Below are positions 42,187 through 53,500 of a stretch of DNA of 64,000 bases, piece by piece. The notes under the pieces are model-generated. The model was not told the DNA's origin. It saw only the letters and a list, made by a program, of their open reading frames with translations, and ran no database searches. Position 1 is the first letter of the stretch. Every line of letters begins with the position of its first letter. This DNA is from Tigriopus japonicus (Eukaryota; Arthropoda; Copepoda; Harpacticoida; Harpacticidae), in the NCBI GenBank assembly GCA_010645155.1, contig CM021323.1, forward strand, positions 2,540,872 through 2,604,871, read 5' to 3'. A program made the translations under genes and the position numbers.

Positions 42187-45100
42187 ATGAGTTGGCACGC
42201 CCCCGCGGGACCCGTGACTTTGGGCCGCCCGGATGACGCCGATCCTCGGACGGGTGGCATGGGGCGTCCTTCCCCGCCGTCGGCCGTCTCCGTGCCCCGC
42301 CCCACGATTGAGCTCAATGTGACGCAAGTCTACGACATGGCGGCCGATATCGGTGAGTTAAGACCACACGATCCAAGAACCTTCCATCTTGAAGGCCAAA
42401 ATCATTGATTTGATGAAAATTGTTCAGAGTTTCCGAATAGTTGAGAAAGCGGTATTAAAATATCAGCCCGTCAGAGGTGTGATCAGGCGTGGATGTCTGA
42501 TTGCTCGAGATCCACGGTTAAGGTAAGGTTAGGTCCGAAAATAAAGCTCAAAGCTAAAATGGTGTGCCGAGTTCTTTGACCTTGTGGATTGCCTAATCAC
42601 GAGGCCACCGGTCTACCCAAATATCTTCAACTCCGTTTTGGGATGGTTAGGCAACGGATCCAATTTGCCTTTTGCCATCACGGTCAAGGGATCATGCTTT
42701 GTTATAACGCACATGCCGTTTATGTAAGACAAAGGATTTGTCTACCCATATTCGGCTCAATTAAATGACTGATACAAAAAGATGGTCTTTCAAAACTCCG
42801 TGATGAATGAATGAATGAAAAGAAAGAAGGGACTAGTTCTTTCAATTCCCGCCCGCCTGGCACTGAACTTTGAAGGCCCATCGTTTTTCATGATGTTGTA
42901 GCCGGGAACATGATTTTGCGAGTACCTATGCTATACAATATCTCAAGGTCATGATGGCTTAAAGGGTAAGATCAGTAAGAGCACATTGACGTTCAAATTT
43001 TTATTTTAATTTTTAATGAAGCCAGAGTGGCCGCGCGTACTAGCGCGTTCTTAAAAGTGCCAAGTGTAAGTGCTTCCCCAAACGGCGTAGGTTCGAATCC
43101 TGCTGGGGGTCGGATTGAAACTGTCGGGAGAAATCCTTCAATTTACAGGGAATCGCATTCATTGAAGCGGTAATAAAAAATCCGCAAAAAAAAAAAAATA
43201 TCTGTCAACATGTTTGGCCACTAAACTCAGTCAGGCTCTCCCTGTCTAAAGGGAGATTCATGGATCGTTACTCTACTTTTAGGTCGGGAATTTGAAACCC
43301 TAATCGATGCCTATGGACCGGATTGCATCACAGGGTTGATGCCCAAGACAATCTTAGCCTTAGAATATCTTGAAGCGTTTGCCTCGGAGAACGACACGCA
43401 ATTGACGGCCATTGAGAGTCTCCAATCCACCATTACCCATTTGGAATTAGAGGACACCAAGAAGCATGAGGAACGTCAACGTAGTGCACGGGTAAGGAAG
43501 GCCACAAATCATGGAGTAGACCCACCCATCCATCCATTCATGAATGGAGAGAGTGTAATCCCACGCTTCTTCCATCATCCCACAAGAGATTCCCTTTCAA
43601 CGCTTTATTTGCCCGACTGGGCGCGTTTTAGGAGATGGAACAAATTGAAGAGCATTACAAACAAGAAACCCGAGACCTCCTGGCCACTGTCAAGCGATTG
43701 CAAGACGAAAATCGAAAATTGGCCTCATCTTTAGCTGCTGCCACTGAGCGGGATAGCGCTTTCTCTGAAGATGGTATAATAACCCTGAAACACTGTCAAA
43801 GGATCAGTATTTTCATTTTTTCGAATGTTTATTTTTTCCCTTTGTTCAGAAGCCTATTTTGAAGTGGATCTGGTAAATCGCCTTCAATCTGTGATTGATA
43901 AGCAACGAGTTCAGATCAAAAAGTTGGACCAACATGTTCTGGACGTGAAAACGGAAAACGAAGAGGTGCGTGTTTTGAATAACAATGAATGAGACTCGGC
44001 AGCTTTGATAACATCGGGTCTCTTCACATGATTTCAGCTCAAATGTTACAATGACAAATTGAACGGATGCACCAAAGACCTAAGACGGAAGATTCGCTCC
44101 ACGCAAGCCCAATTGCACGAAATGATTGATGAGCGCGCGGAAATTACAGCCAAGGTGAGACCCAATTGATTTAATTTGCCTCAAGAACCGACAGATCGAT
44201 CTGATTGGAAGCCTTTGGCCGATGCTCATCAATATTCACTTTGAGCTGAACGTCCGCTCATTTGCAGTATAACGAGGCCCAACGCGACATTCAAATTCTG
44301 TCTAGACATCTGGGGGATGCCGCCAAAGAATGCAAAGACCTATCGCAAGAGGCGGATCACGCCAAAGGCAAACTCGTGTACTCGGAAAACGATCCTAATC
44401 GACCGCGGTTTACGCTGGCCGAGTTGAAAGAGATTCTCCAGGAGCGAAATAGTCTCAAGGCGAAAGTTAGTGACTTGCAGGACGAATTAGCCATGTTCAG
44501 ACCACGACCATCAACCGAGTAAGTTAGAATCCCTTCTTCACGGAACAGTTTCTTCTTAATTGGCGCAAATTTAGTTTGCTTATTTCAATGCTATCAGTTT
44601 GGATTGTCGTGATTTTTTCTTTATTTCTTGCTCTTCGTTAGTTCTGAGATTCAGTGGGCACAATTTTAGCAGGGTCGGCACTTTTTGTTTCAGGGCTTCT
44701 GTGAACTCTCCTCGACATGGGTACAAAGTGCGATTAAGTGGCGATGGAGGTGGCGGTCTCGCCAATTGCGATTGTTCATATCATTCCAAGAATTTCAGCT
44801 CGGTTGAAAGTGACGAAGCCATTGAAGCTCGAGAAGCCCAATCGTGAGCTTTAGCTTTAGTGTTAAATCATTCCTTTTGCGCAATTCTAAACTGGTTTGA
44901 TTTGGCAAATTTGCGAATGCCCTTTGAGCTCCGAAAGATTGAATTTGAGAGAGAACCAAAGCCCCACTTTTAATCATGGGTTTTCATTTCTAGCGAGGAT
45001 GACATGCAAACCTTGAAACTTGAAGATTTGCCGGTCCAAGGGCCTCTTCCCGAAGATCCAGATGATGCACCATGGAAACGAGGCAATGAATCGGGTATTC

Positions 45101-46995
45101 GAAAGCTGTAAGTAGTACTTTATGTTCAAAGTCCTTGGAGGGAATTGTTTTATATTTCGACTCTATCACAACAGACTTTTGGTCTTAAACAAGATTTTAG
45201 CATTTTTTCTGACGTGACTCAGTTTTCTGAAAGAATGATCAAAAAGTTAAATTATACTTCCAACCTGTTAAGTTTGCCAATAAATCAACTCATGAACGGT
45301 CACGGGATGAGCATGAGTGGTGGACCTGAACTTGATATGGTTTGCTTGAGCTATATTCTTCCTTAATGTTCATGCCATTCCCCACAGTTGTCTATGGGTC
45401 GAGATAACATTAGGTGTCCGTTCTTTTTTTTTGCTATAACAAGATACATGCGCGATTGTGTAGAGTGATAGCTTGATTTGTCACTTCCCTAATTGCTGTT
45501 GTTGTCTCTTTTCCTTTTTCCATCCTCTCTCTCCTGGTTCGTTCTCTCCTTGGAATCATGCGTGAAGATTTTCGTTCATAACTACTCGTGTGAGTACGGT
45601 GTCCTTGACCTTAGTGGCATCCGCCGAACAGGAACTCAATTCTCGAATGAAAACTAATACGGGGTCTATTGGGGGAAGTCCGGGAGCGCATCCACAAGCC
45701 TTGCAATAGATTGAGTCCAAGCTTCAGTAATCCACAAGTTCGTACCAGACTGTACTTCTCAACACCTGACCCCTTTCCCTTCCTCAACTTTTCGCAAAAA
45801 TAAATGTAGTCTAATTTGCATGAGCTATATCCTTTGTTACATCGGTGTTTTCCATGGATTTTTGAAGGAAAAGATGTGAATAGGGAACATCTTGGAATGG
45901 TTGGGTTGGAAATCGTACTTTTGGCAGCTGTTATACGTTCACTCACCTTTTTCTCTATATGCGTGTGTTCGTAAGCCGTACGTTTGAAATGGTCTGTTTT
46001 CTTGGCACACTTTTTTGGAGGACAGGGGAAGAGGCGGCGAAGGGGAGTGATGGGCAGTGCTAACTAATGTCTTTTAACTTTGCTCGTATGTGTGAAATCA
46101 ATTCTGTTGCAGACTTACAGTTAGCTCTAGCTTTTCTCGTGACGATCAGGAGATGTACGATCACTGAAGAGTAAATATTTTTATCCCCTAAAAGTAATCC
46201 AAATAAAGAAGAAAGTTTTCCATTGGAATTTACGGCCCAACTTTTTAGCTGGCGATCAAGAGATTTAAGAAGATCAGTGAAGAGAAAATCTCCTAAAACT
46301 AAAACAAATCAATAATAAGGTTTTCCATTGGAATTTTTTGGGCCTAGTTTTTAGTTGGTTATTATAGATTATCTTAACCTGGCCCATAAATAGCAACAAA
46401 GAACGCTTTCACGTTGATTTCCGTCAACACAATTTTTTAGGCCTCAATTTCGTTTTCCTTGATTGAGCATGGTTTTCAATGGACGAAAGTCACCACTATA
46501 AATATGTAGCACTCACTAACAATATTATAAAATAGGTTATTTACATTTTTTCCGCGTGTAACACCCGGTGTACAAACACATGACTCTTAGATGTCCTACA
46601 CTAAGTGACTCTTCCGACAGGCTAGTCGTTAGTTCAACTTTTAAGGTTTAAAAGCAAACTATTTTTTATGCTTGTTTTTTCTTTAATCCCAAACTTTATG
46701 TCAAGACGTTGTATAGCGGTTTCATGAAGCGCCTCTAAAATTCGTGAAATATTGATGATCTTCTCTCCTGTGTTCCAGATTTCGTAAAGTATTTGGTGTC
46801 AGCTCCATCACATCCGGATCCGGTCTTCCACATTCCATATCAACACCAGTTTTGTGCCAAAAGGATTTGGAAGCTTGCGAAACCTACAAAGGCAATGCCA
46901 GTCAGGGATTGAAGAAGTCGTTTTCGCGCTTTTCGTTTCTCGTGGCATCCACTTCTCAGCGGGAACATGAAGAAGCATCACTGGACGAAAATTAA
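42187..46995 (+). CDS. RILPL: RILP-like protein (Rab-interacting lysosomal protein family, RH1 and RH2 domains)
   Basis: Adaptor that binds dynein or kinesin partners through RH1 and phospho-Rab or Rab-GTP through RH2, acting in vesicle and ciliary transport. Nine exons join in phase: 42187-42352, 43283-43491, 43632-43773, 43850-43965, 44038-44154, 44268-44518, 44694-44843, 44994-45107 and 46779-46995, 493 residues. RH1 begins near residue 42 (VTQVYDMAADIGREFETLID, then GLMPKTILALEYLE) and continues as coiled coil. RH2 lies at about 297-330 (RFTLAELKEILQERNSLKAK, then LQDELAMFRP). The C-terminus has WKRGNESGIRKLFRKVFG and a Ser-rich tail. It is longer than vertebrate RILPL1 (about 400 residues). 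Intron 1 holds a SINE; intron 8 is 1.7 kb. Confidence 0.87.
43018..43199 (+). mobile_element. tRNA-derived SINE in RILPL intron 1
   Basis: The head looks like a class II (Leu/Ser-type) tRNA: GCCAGAGTGGCCGCGCG, then GGTTCGAATCC (B box, 43090-43100) closed by a fair T stem, but the acceptor stem is lost. A body with CGGGAGAAATCCTTC follows, then ACAGGGAATCGCATTCATTG and AAAAAATCCGC, ending in poly-A (43186-43199). The tail matches the fragment at 33799-33865. Confidence 0.75.
45108..46778. other. RILPL intron 8
   Basis: AT-rich. Two coding-like stretches occur, 45145-45366 and 45609-45713, but neither has splice sites in the right phase for the neighbouring exons, so I leave them out of the model. 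Near 46140-46340 there are two similar segments (TTTTCCATTGGAATTT with flanking GATCA...GAAGAG), about 120 bp apart. Confidence 0.4.
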
Positions 46996-47408
46996 GCTTT
47001 TATTCTCCCTCAAGCATGTGTGGTTGTTCAAACCGCTTAGTTCTCCTTCCCCAAAGTGCACCCTCTCTGCCCATTCCTTGGAAAACCCTTAACGACCATT
47101 GATCTCGGTTGAAGACGGACCGAAACTTTGTTAAAGTCAAAAGCAACTGGCCTGATCAATCTTGGGTCGCAATATATAGAAGAAGTTCCTCCCCTCCTCC
47201 CCGGGCTCCAAACTCCGGGACCGCAGAATTCCTGGGCGACCCAAGAATGATCAGGTCGTCAATATTACGGTAGCTATACCCTCACTTGTCAATCCTGAAC
47301 CTAGTCAAATTTTACTCGGAACCATTTTTCCCCAATATGTGATTGATGACAAATATCTTTATTTACATTCTGAATGCACTCTCGAAAATCATCAATTTAG
47401 CTCGTTCT

Positions 47409-47414
47409 TTTATT
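47409..47414 (-). terminator. Polyadenylation signal of RPF1
   Basis: AATAAA on the minus strand, 45 bp past the stop. Another is at 47358-47363. Confidence 0.65.
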
Positions 47415-47458
47415 GATTGTAGTATATAAAGTTGGATTTGTGTCGGTTAACGGGTTGG

Positions 47459-49028
47459 TTACAAAAAGAATCGACGTCGGGATGTCTCCATGTCGTGGCG
47501 TCGCCCCGAAATAATCCATTCATATTCTCCCAATTTCGAATCAAATGTGCCTTTCTGTAGAGATCGCAGTTTGAGAGTGAATCGCGGGCCCATATCTCGC
47601 AAACGAACTTTTTCGGACGATTTAAAAGCATACCTAAGAGCAAAGGTTCAAGTTTATGACCCAAGCGATGACAAGAGTGGGGATCGGTCACTTACATGTG
47701 ATGCCGGAAGAAAATGTAGTCGCGTTGATTGTGAAACGTCACGCAACGTTTCCCTTGAAATTGCGGTTCGTAATGGAACAGGGCCGCCAACATACGTCCC
47801 ACTGTGTGACCCAATCGAGTGGAAAAGTTGTTGAGAATCACTTCGGGGCGGAGGGAGGAGATTTGACGCCAGTCTTTCTACAAAAACCAAAAATTGCCGC
47901 TTTAGTTTGGAATGTTGATATGAGCAACCACACCAAAATTCCGTGTACCTTGATGTCTTTAGCAATTTTGACATTGCTGAGACGGAAATGGGCGGTGGGC
48001 CCATTGGGTAAATGGGACACGATCATGCCATTGGGATGACGATTGTCTTCGTTGACCACGACAATATCCGTGAATTGGTTCTCAATGGATCGGCGCACGA
48101 TCTTTTTCATAGAGCAGTTCTTGCGCCACATGGGCTCGGCATTTGGAATGATGCGCGAGAGTTCCTTCATAAAGGCAATGGTGCGCTAGAAGGAAAAGAA
48201 CTTGAGGCTCAGGATGACACTCGTATTCTTTTCAAGCATTTCTAAGAGTCAAAAGGATATTCATTTCTACTCCAAGGGTCTGCCTTCAAAATGGACGAAC
48301 TCCGTTTAAACCTCGCACCCTTTCAATTGGTGTCTTTGCGCTCGCTGTCAGTCGTTCGTTGACCTACGAAGAACTAGCTCTTCCTCGGATCTCCTCCGAC
48401 GATATGGGCGAAAACAGGCGGGAAATTCAGCGTATCTGCGGTGATTTCCTTCCATGATATCGGCCACAAGGGTGGGCGGGTTCCTGCCCGCATAAATACT
48501 CGCCGCCAGCTTCGCGCCTCGACTCACTCTCACTTACCGAGTGTGGATTATCGGCCGACGTGATGAGCACTTTGGGCGTGTAGGCCTTGGCAAAATAGTC
48601 CTGGAACTCGTCGTGATTGATGTCCCAATGAGTCTCTTCGTCCATGAGGGCTGGATCGGGATCCGCCCCGGGTTCAGCTCCGCCCATGACCACCGTAGTC
48701 ACGTCGGGCTCTCGCAGCGCCTCCAATGTTTTGGGCACGAGACGGGGCGGGGCATCCGGACCCAAAGCTTCCGCCTCTTTCTTCCGCTCATCTTGACGTT
48801 GACGTTTGTCCTAAAAGAATATGGACACAACGCGGACCCTTATTGGCCATACGCGAATCATCAAGCAGCATGCCGTCTGGGTGGGCTTACCTTCTTTTTC
48901 TGTTTCTTCAATTTGTTGGCCAAATCGCGACGTCGCAACTTGTTGCGAATCTGTTCCAGTTGGACCTCCTCGGTAGATTTACCTTCATGAGGAAACTGAG
49001 GAGTGGGCGTGTTGATGGGCTTGGCCAT
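47459..49028 (-). CDS. RPF1: Ribosome production factor 1 (RPF1), Brix-domain protein
   Basis: Nucleolar 60S assembly factor with an anticodon-binding-like Brix domain. Five exons in phase: 49028-48891, 48810-48538, 48185-47949, 47877-47696 and 47633-47459, 334 residues (human about 349). The N-terminus is charged ([20 protein letters not shown]). The Brix region begins at SPKVL-like [12 protein letters not shown] and continues with [47 protein letters not shown] and [15 protein letters not shown]. The C-terminus has [20 protein letters not shown] and ends RRRFFL. Every block matches the animal and yeast family. The neighbouring RILPL gene converges on it, with stops 464 bp apart. Confidence 0.95.
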
Positions 49029-49370
49029 GGCGATTGGACCTACTCTTCAGTCAGGCTAATGGGCGTACTCGACCTTTCGAGATGGGCGGTTTACCGCGTC
49101 AATCGGAGCACGGTCAAAATGATCAGTCGGTTCCCGTCGAGATGGACACGTTTTTCCACGGTTTGTCAATGTTTGGATTTGGAAACGATGGAATTTGTTT
49201 GGATTTGCGCCTTATTCTGACGATCGGACTTCCATCACCCTAACGTGTCTGTCTCTGCGGGGTTCGGGTTTTTCGCTCTTTAGGCGAAGCATATCGCGGC
49301 TAATCAACGGGTTACCCCGCTTTGATGATGACAAGGCTGTTTGATGGGTTGACATTTCCTTTTCACCGAT
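49029..49370. other. Region upstream of RPF1
   Basis: Likely contains the RPF1 promoter. A plus-strand frame crossing 48541-49243 is a shadow of the RPF1 exons plus leader. Confidence 0.4.
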
Positions 49371-49372
49371 TT

Positions 49373-49567
49373 TTATTTCCAATGTGGATCGCTGCACTGA
49401 GATAGAATCCGATTGACGAAGGTCACCCTGATTCCGTACGTCGTATATTTAACGCTTCTTGAGATTATGTTTTTAATTTTCACGTGGTGGAAAATTGAAC
49501 CTCTGAACTTGGGGTAGGTCAAACTGGGATGCGCGGAGTCGATTTCAGGCTTAATTTCTCCAGCCAT
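49373..49567 (-). CDS. Hypothetical 64-residue protein
   Basis: ATG at 49567 starts MAGEIKPEIDSAHPSLTYPK, followed by FRGSIFHHVKIKN. The opening resembles small mitochondrial membrane-subunit N-termini (a proline/lysine stretch, then F-R-G), but the rest lacks a membrane segment, so I assign no family. The TAA stop overlaps an AATAAA (49371-49376) on the same strand. It may be a last exon of a longer gene upstream. Confidence 0.25.
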   Translation of the reverse strand: MAGEIKPEIDSAHPSLTYPKFRGSIFHHVKIKNIISRSVKYTTYGIRVTFVNRILSQCSDPHWK

Positions 49568-49799
49568 GATTCGGTAGTAAAAATGTTTTATAGGAAAAAA
49601 GAAACAACCTTGCAGCGAAATGAATCAAATTATGTCAAATTTCTTGTCACACTCTCTCTTATGACAAAATTCCATTGACGACCTTAACCACGCCTAGTCG
49701 AAGGTCTTTTCAATTAGCAACAAGTTTTTCCCCAAAATTGTTTTCATGATTCTATAAAATTTGTTTTTCAAAAAAAAAAAAAAATCCACCATTGCGCCA

Positions 49800-50510
49800 A
49801 TTTACCGCATCAATGTGCAAAATATGCTAGTGAATATGATATTTTTAGAGTCATTTTTCTCGCACAAAATAAGCGCAAAATTTAAATATGAGAGTATCTT
49901 GAATATGATACTCTCTTCTGCCCACGACTGATAATTCGTGGCCCCGGGAGTGTTTTTTACACTTTTTCGATCCAATGTGCAAGCTTGCCCATATTTCTCA
50001 TTCAAGTCACCCTTTTTTAAGCGGAGGAGTGCAACTGCAGCACCAAAATCTCCGGAGTTGTATTCTTCCAGGCTTGCCCATCCGCACGAATCAAAGTCTA
50101 ACGTCTTACGGTCTTCCAATTCTTCGCCTAATTTCTCCTCAATCAGGTTCTTTGAAATTAAAATAATTCATTCCAAACCCAAATAACCACCTCCCCTGAC
50201 CCAAACGATACCATAGATAACCCCGAATGAAGCCTTCATAGTTCCCTGGCTGAGGTTGTTGACCAAATTTGGCTTGAATTTCCGCTTCGTTTTGGCCAGC
50301 CTGAAGCAAACTGAGCCGAGAACAATTTCCCAAACGTCTGGCTTGCTCCTTCTCTCTGATGATCGGAGTTTGTTTTGTTCGCCTTTGATTGATTGCTCGG
50401 TCCGTTTCCGATAGAAACGCCCATCGATCGAAGCCGCCTGGTTGCGCCCTCATCCCCCGAAGCGATCCGCCTAAGCGCCCCCTCGGCGGGCTGAGTCCGT
50501 GGACGGCCAT
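49800..50510 (-). CDS. Possible unrecognised gene divergent from MDC1
   Basis: Two open minus-strand stretches have protein-like composition. One (50139-50510, possible ATG 50510 or 50453) includes INQRRTKQTPIIREKEQARR and QPQPGNYEGFIRGYLWYR. The other (49802-50150) includes LDFDSCGWASLEEYNSGDFG and AVALLRLKKGDLNEKYGQ. I could not join them with GT-AG sites in a compatible phase. The upstream ATG would be only 22 bp from the MDC1 start on the other strand, so the true start is uncertain. No family recognised. Confidence 0.28.
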
Positions 50511-50531
50511 TCCATTCACCGGACAATCGGC

Positions 50532-53500
50532 ATGGATTTGCCTTGCACGCAATTAATCGAGGACGATCCGCCCGCCGCCGAAGATGACCAAACGCGCCCG
50601 CCTCAAAGTGACACCTTTGAGGCGCGCGTGTTCGGAAGCTTAGTGGGCGCGGACGCGGATGGACGCAAAGAGCGCATCAGTCGCAATCCGCTCCAATTTC
50701 CCATCCGCGGCGGACCCAACAAGATCGGACGTGATCCCACCCAATGTCAAATTGTCGTGGAAAATCAGGTGAACCGAGAGCTCGACGAGTACTTCAGGGC
50801 GATGTCGGAAGTTTGACATCCGTGATTCTTACATCGAGCTTAAACTTTGACTTGTCCTTCATGATGTTAATGCGCCTCTCTCGTTTTCAGACGCTGTCGC
50901 GTGTGCATGCGGTATTGGAGGTGTTGCGCGATAAACGCGGCGATCCGTCTTACCTGATTCGAGATGAAAACTCGTCCAATCGGTCGTTTCTCAATGGCGT
51001 CCAAATGCGCAGTGGCGCCTTGTACATGCTCGAAGGCGGCGAGCAACTGCGATTCGGCGAGGTCCGATTCGTGTTCCAAGTATCGGGACAGGAAGACGAC
51101 GACGAAGAAGAAGAAGAAGAAGAGGCGGAAGAAGATGACAAAAAAGAAGACGAGATCCAAGACGGGGATGAAGAGCGAAACGCCGATGAAGCAACTTTGA
51201 GCCCCCAAACTCCGTCGAATGGCAGTAAGTGCGGTTCGCTTTGGGCCAAGCGGAAAGAGTGCCGATAACTAACGGGTTTCTGTCTCCTTAGGTTCTTCTT
51301 TCAGCGTGACACCGATCAAGGCTCATGTGAGTCCCATTCCTGAGACGCCGATGGGCCCACCTAGCCGCCAGCCGCCCGCCTCCGCGGCCTGTTTGACTAC
51401 ACCCGTCGGGATCATTCCCGAGTCACCTTCCATTACGCCCAACGGCAATTCTTCGTTCATCACGCCCTCTCAACCGACCACCTCTGGACGCGTCTTAAAC
51501 ACGCCTGTGGCCTTGAGCAACATTTTTGAGCAAGACACGCAAGCCATCAGTGCCAATATCCTCGACCTGCCCACGCAACGCTTGGAAGCGTCTCTTGATA
51601 TAATGGAGGCGGACACTCAGCGGGTCTCACCCAAAAGCCCTTGTGCCTCTGAGACTCAAGGTATTCCCCCGTGTGAAGCGCACTTAAAATCCCCGTCCGA
51701 AACGACGAAGGATGACCGAGAAAAAGAAGACATAGGCAACGGGTCTCCTGTGGTGGTGGAGGATCCTCATGAAGAGGACGAAGACATGTTTAATGCGGCC
51801 ACACAAGAGTCACTTGTTGATGAAGAGGGAGGTGAGAAGTCAAATGAAAACCCGGAAACCATCTCCAAATCAGCAATCCTTTCCACCGAACTATCGTCCA
51901 TCTCTGCTTCCCCTAAAAACGAAACTGAAAGTCCCACCCAGCCACTTGACATGGCTGATCATCCAATGAGTGATTCAGCATTCGTTGGCATTGAAGACAC
52001 AGTTCCTGTTTCGAGTGTTGGTGATAATGATGACAATGAATCGAATGTGTCCGAAAACTTGCTAGCCGTTTGCGAGACGGACGCTGATGTTAACCTTGAG
52101 CAGACTGCCTCCCAAGGTCCTTCCAGCTCGACCCCTGTCAAATCCAACACAAGTATCCACGAGGACGAAATGGATGATGTGGCCACTCAGATTTTAGCCG
52201 AAGATGACGAGGACCCGCCCCAAAGTGATATGAGTGCAGATTTCAAAGCCAACCGTGACCTTAAAGACTTCTCCGAACTTATGAATTCCTCCTCCGCCAC
52301 TACTTTGGGTCTTACCTTCACCACGGCTGGTTTGGATCAAAGTGGATCGGCTCTTGAAACGACCGAAACTATGGCGGACACGAGAATAATGAATTCCATG
52401 TCGTCAGAGGGGGCGGAGCCCACCCAAGAAAATGGGCCACTGAATGGAGATCATGAGATTAATGACGATGATCGTGAATCTGAAGTGTCTAGTGAGGAGG
52501 AAATCATCCCGAGCTCGCAACTTTCCACGGATTGCACCAACTTCAATTCGATTGCCATGGACATGACCAAACCTGTGGGGAAAATTAGCTCACAAGTTTC
52601 TTCACTGTCTAAGGATCAAATTGAAGATCGATCAAGCGATGCGAAAAACGAGTCCACAATGGTGAAAACCATTGTTCAAATGAAAGATGAAGAAGACAGC
52701 CGGAACCTCAGTCCCGACATCTATGATTTCGGAAGACTCCAAGGCAAAGAAATCTTAAAAGAGGCTGCTTGTGAAAATAACGAAGAGAGTCAGGACAACA
52801 TAGATCGACCAGACAGTGAGCCTCTGGACCTTCCTTGCACCCAAGTTCTTGCCGAGGCTCTCAAAGAACCTGCGAAACCTGAAGATGAGCAAGTAGACAG
52901 TGATGAAATAGAAGGTGATGTTGAGCATCCAGATGAAAGAAAAGAAGAAACTGTTGTCTCTAGAGCTCCCCGCAGCATTGGAAAAGGAGACGACAGTGTG
53001 TCGAAAAAGGCTAATCACCACGAGTCAGAAGAACCTTTGAGGAGATCTTCGCGGGCTACCAAAAGATCAACTAGGTTGTCAAGTTTTGTCTCAGATGTTC
53101 CCCAACCTCCTTCAAAATCGGCAAAGCAGTCCAAAACCCCAACCAAGAGTAAAGCTACGAGGAGTTCTGCACCCATTGAATCATGCAGTATAAAGACACC
53201 TGATGCCAGAGCGGCGAAGACAAATGTAAATACGACGACCAATGATGAACCAGTTCCTGGAACCTCGTCAAGTTCGACGGAGCCAGTAAACAGCCACAGT
53301 GACAAAGTGAAAAGTGAGGAAATGGTTATCAAAAAAGCTTCAGTTAGCACTGCAAAAACGACTGCTGAGAGGAGGAAGAAGAAGAAACAACAACAGCCTA
53401 CGGAAACCACTAAATCAAAATCTACAACCGCTGCTGCTCTGAATATGAATGCTACAAGTGCATCATTTCAAGAAGTAGGTCCTAATATTGCTTCAAATCC

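Noticed and set aside
43018..43110. Functional tRNA-Leu/Ser gene
   Set aside because: A and B boxes and the T stem are present, but the acceptor stem does not pair and a SINE body with poly-A follows.
45145..45713. Extra or alternative exons in RILPL intron 8
   Set aside because: Two stretches read coding-like, but no acceptor or donor gives the phase-2 join required by exons 8 and 9.
47490..48245. Plus-strand frames over RPF1
   Set aside because: Antisense to conserved RPF1 exons; no independent motif.
50867..51249. Minus-strand frames opposite the MDC1 FHA exon
   Set aside because: Poly-Ser, Phe or Leu strings are the antisense of the acidic GAA/GAC run.
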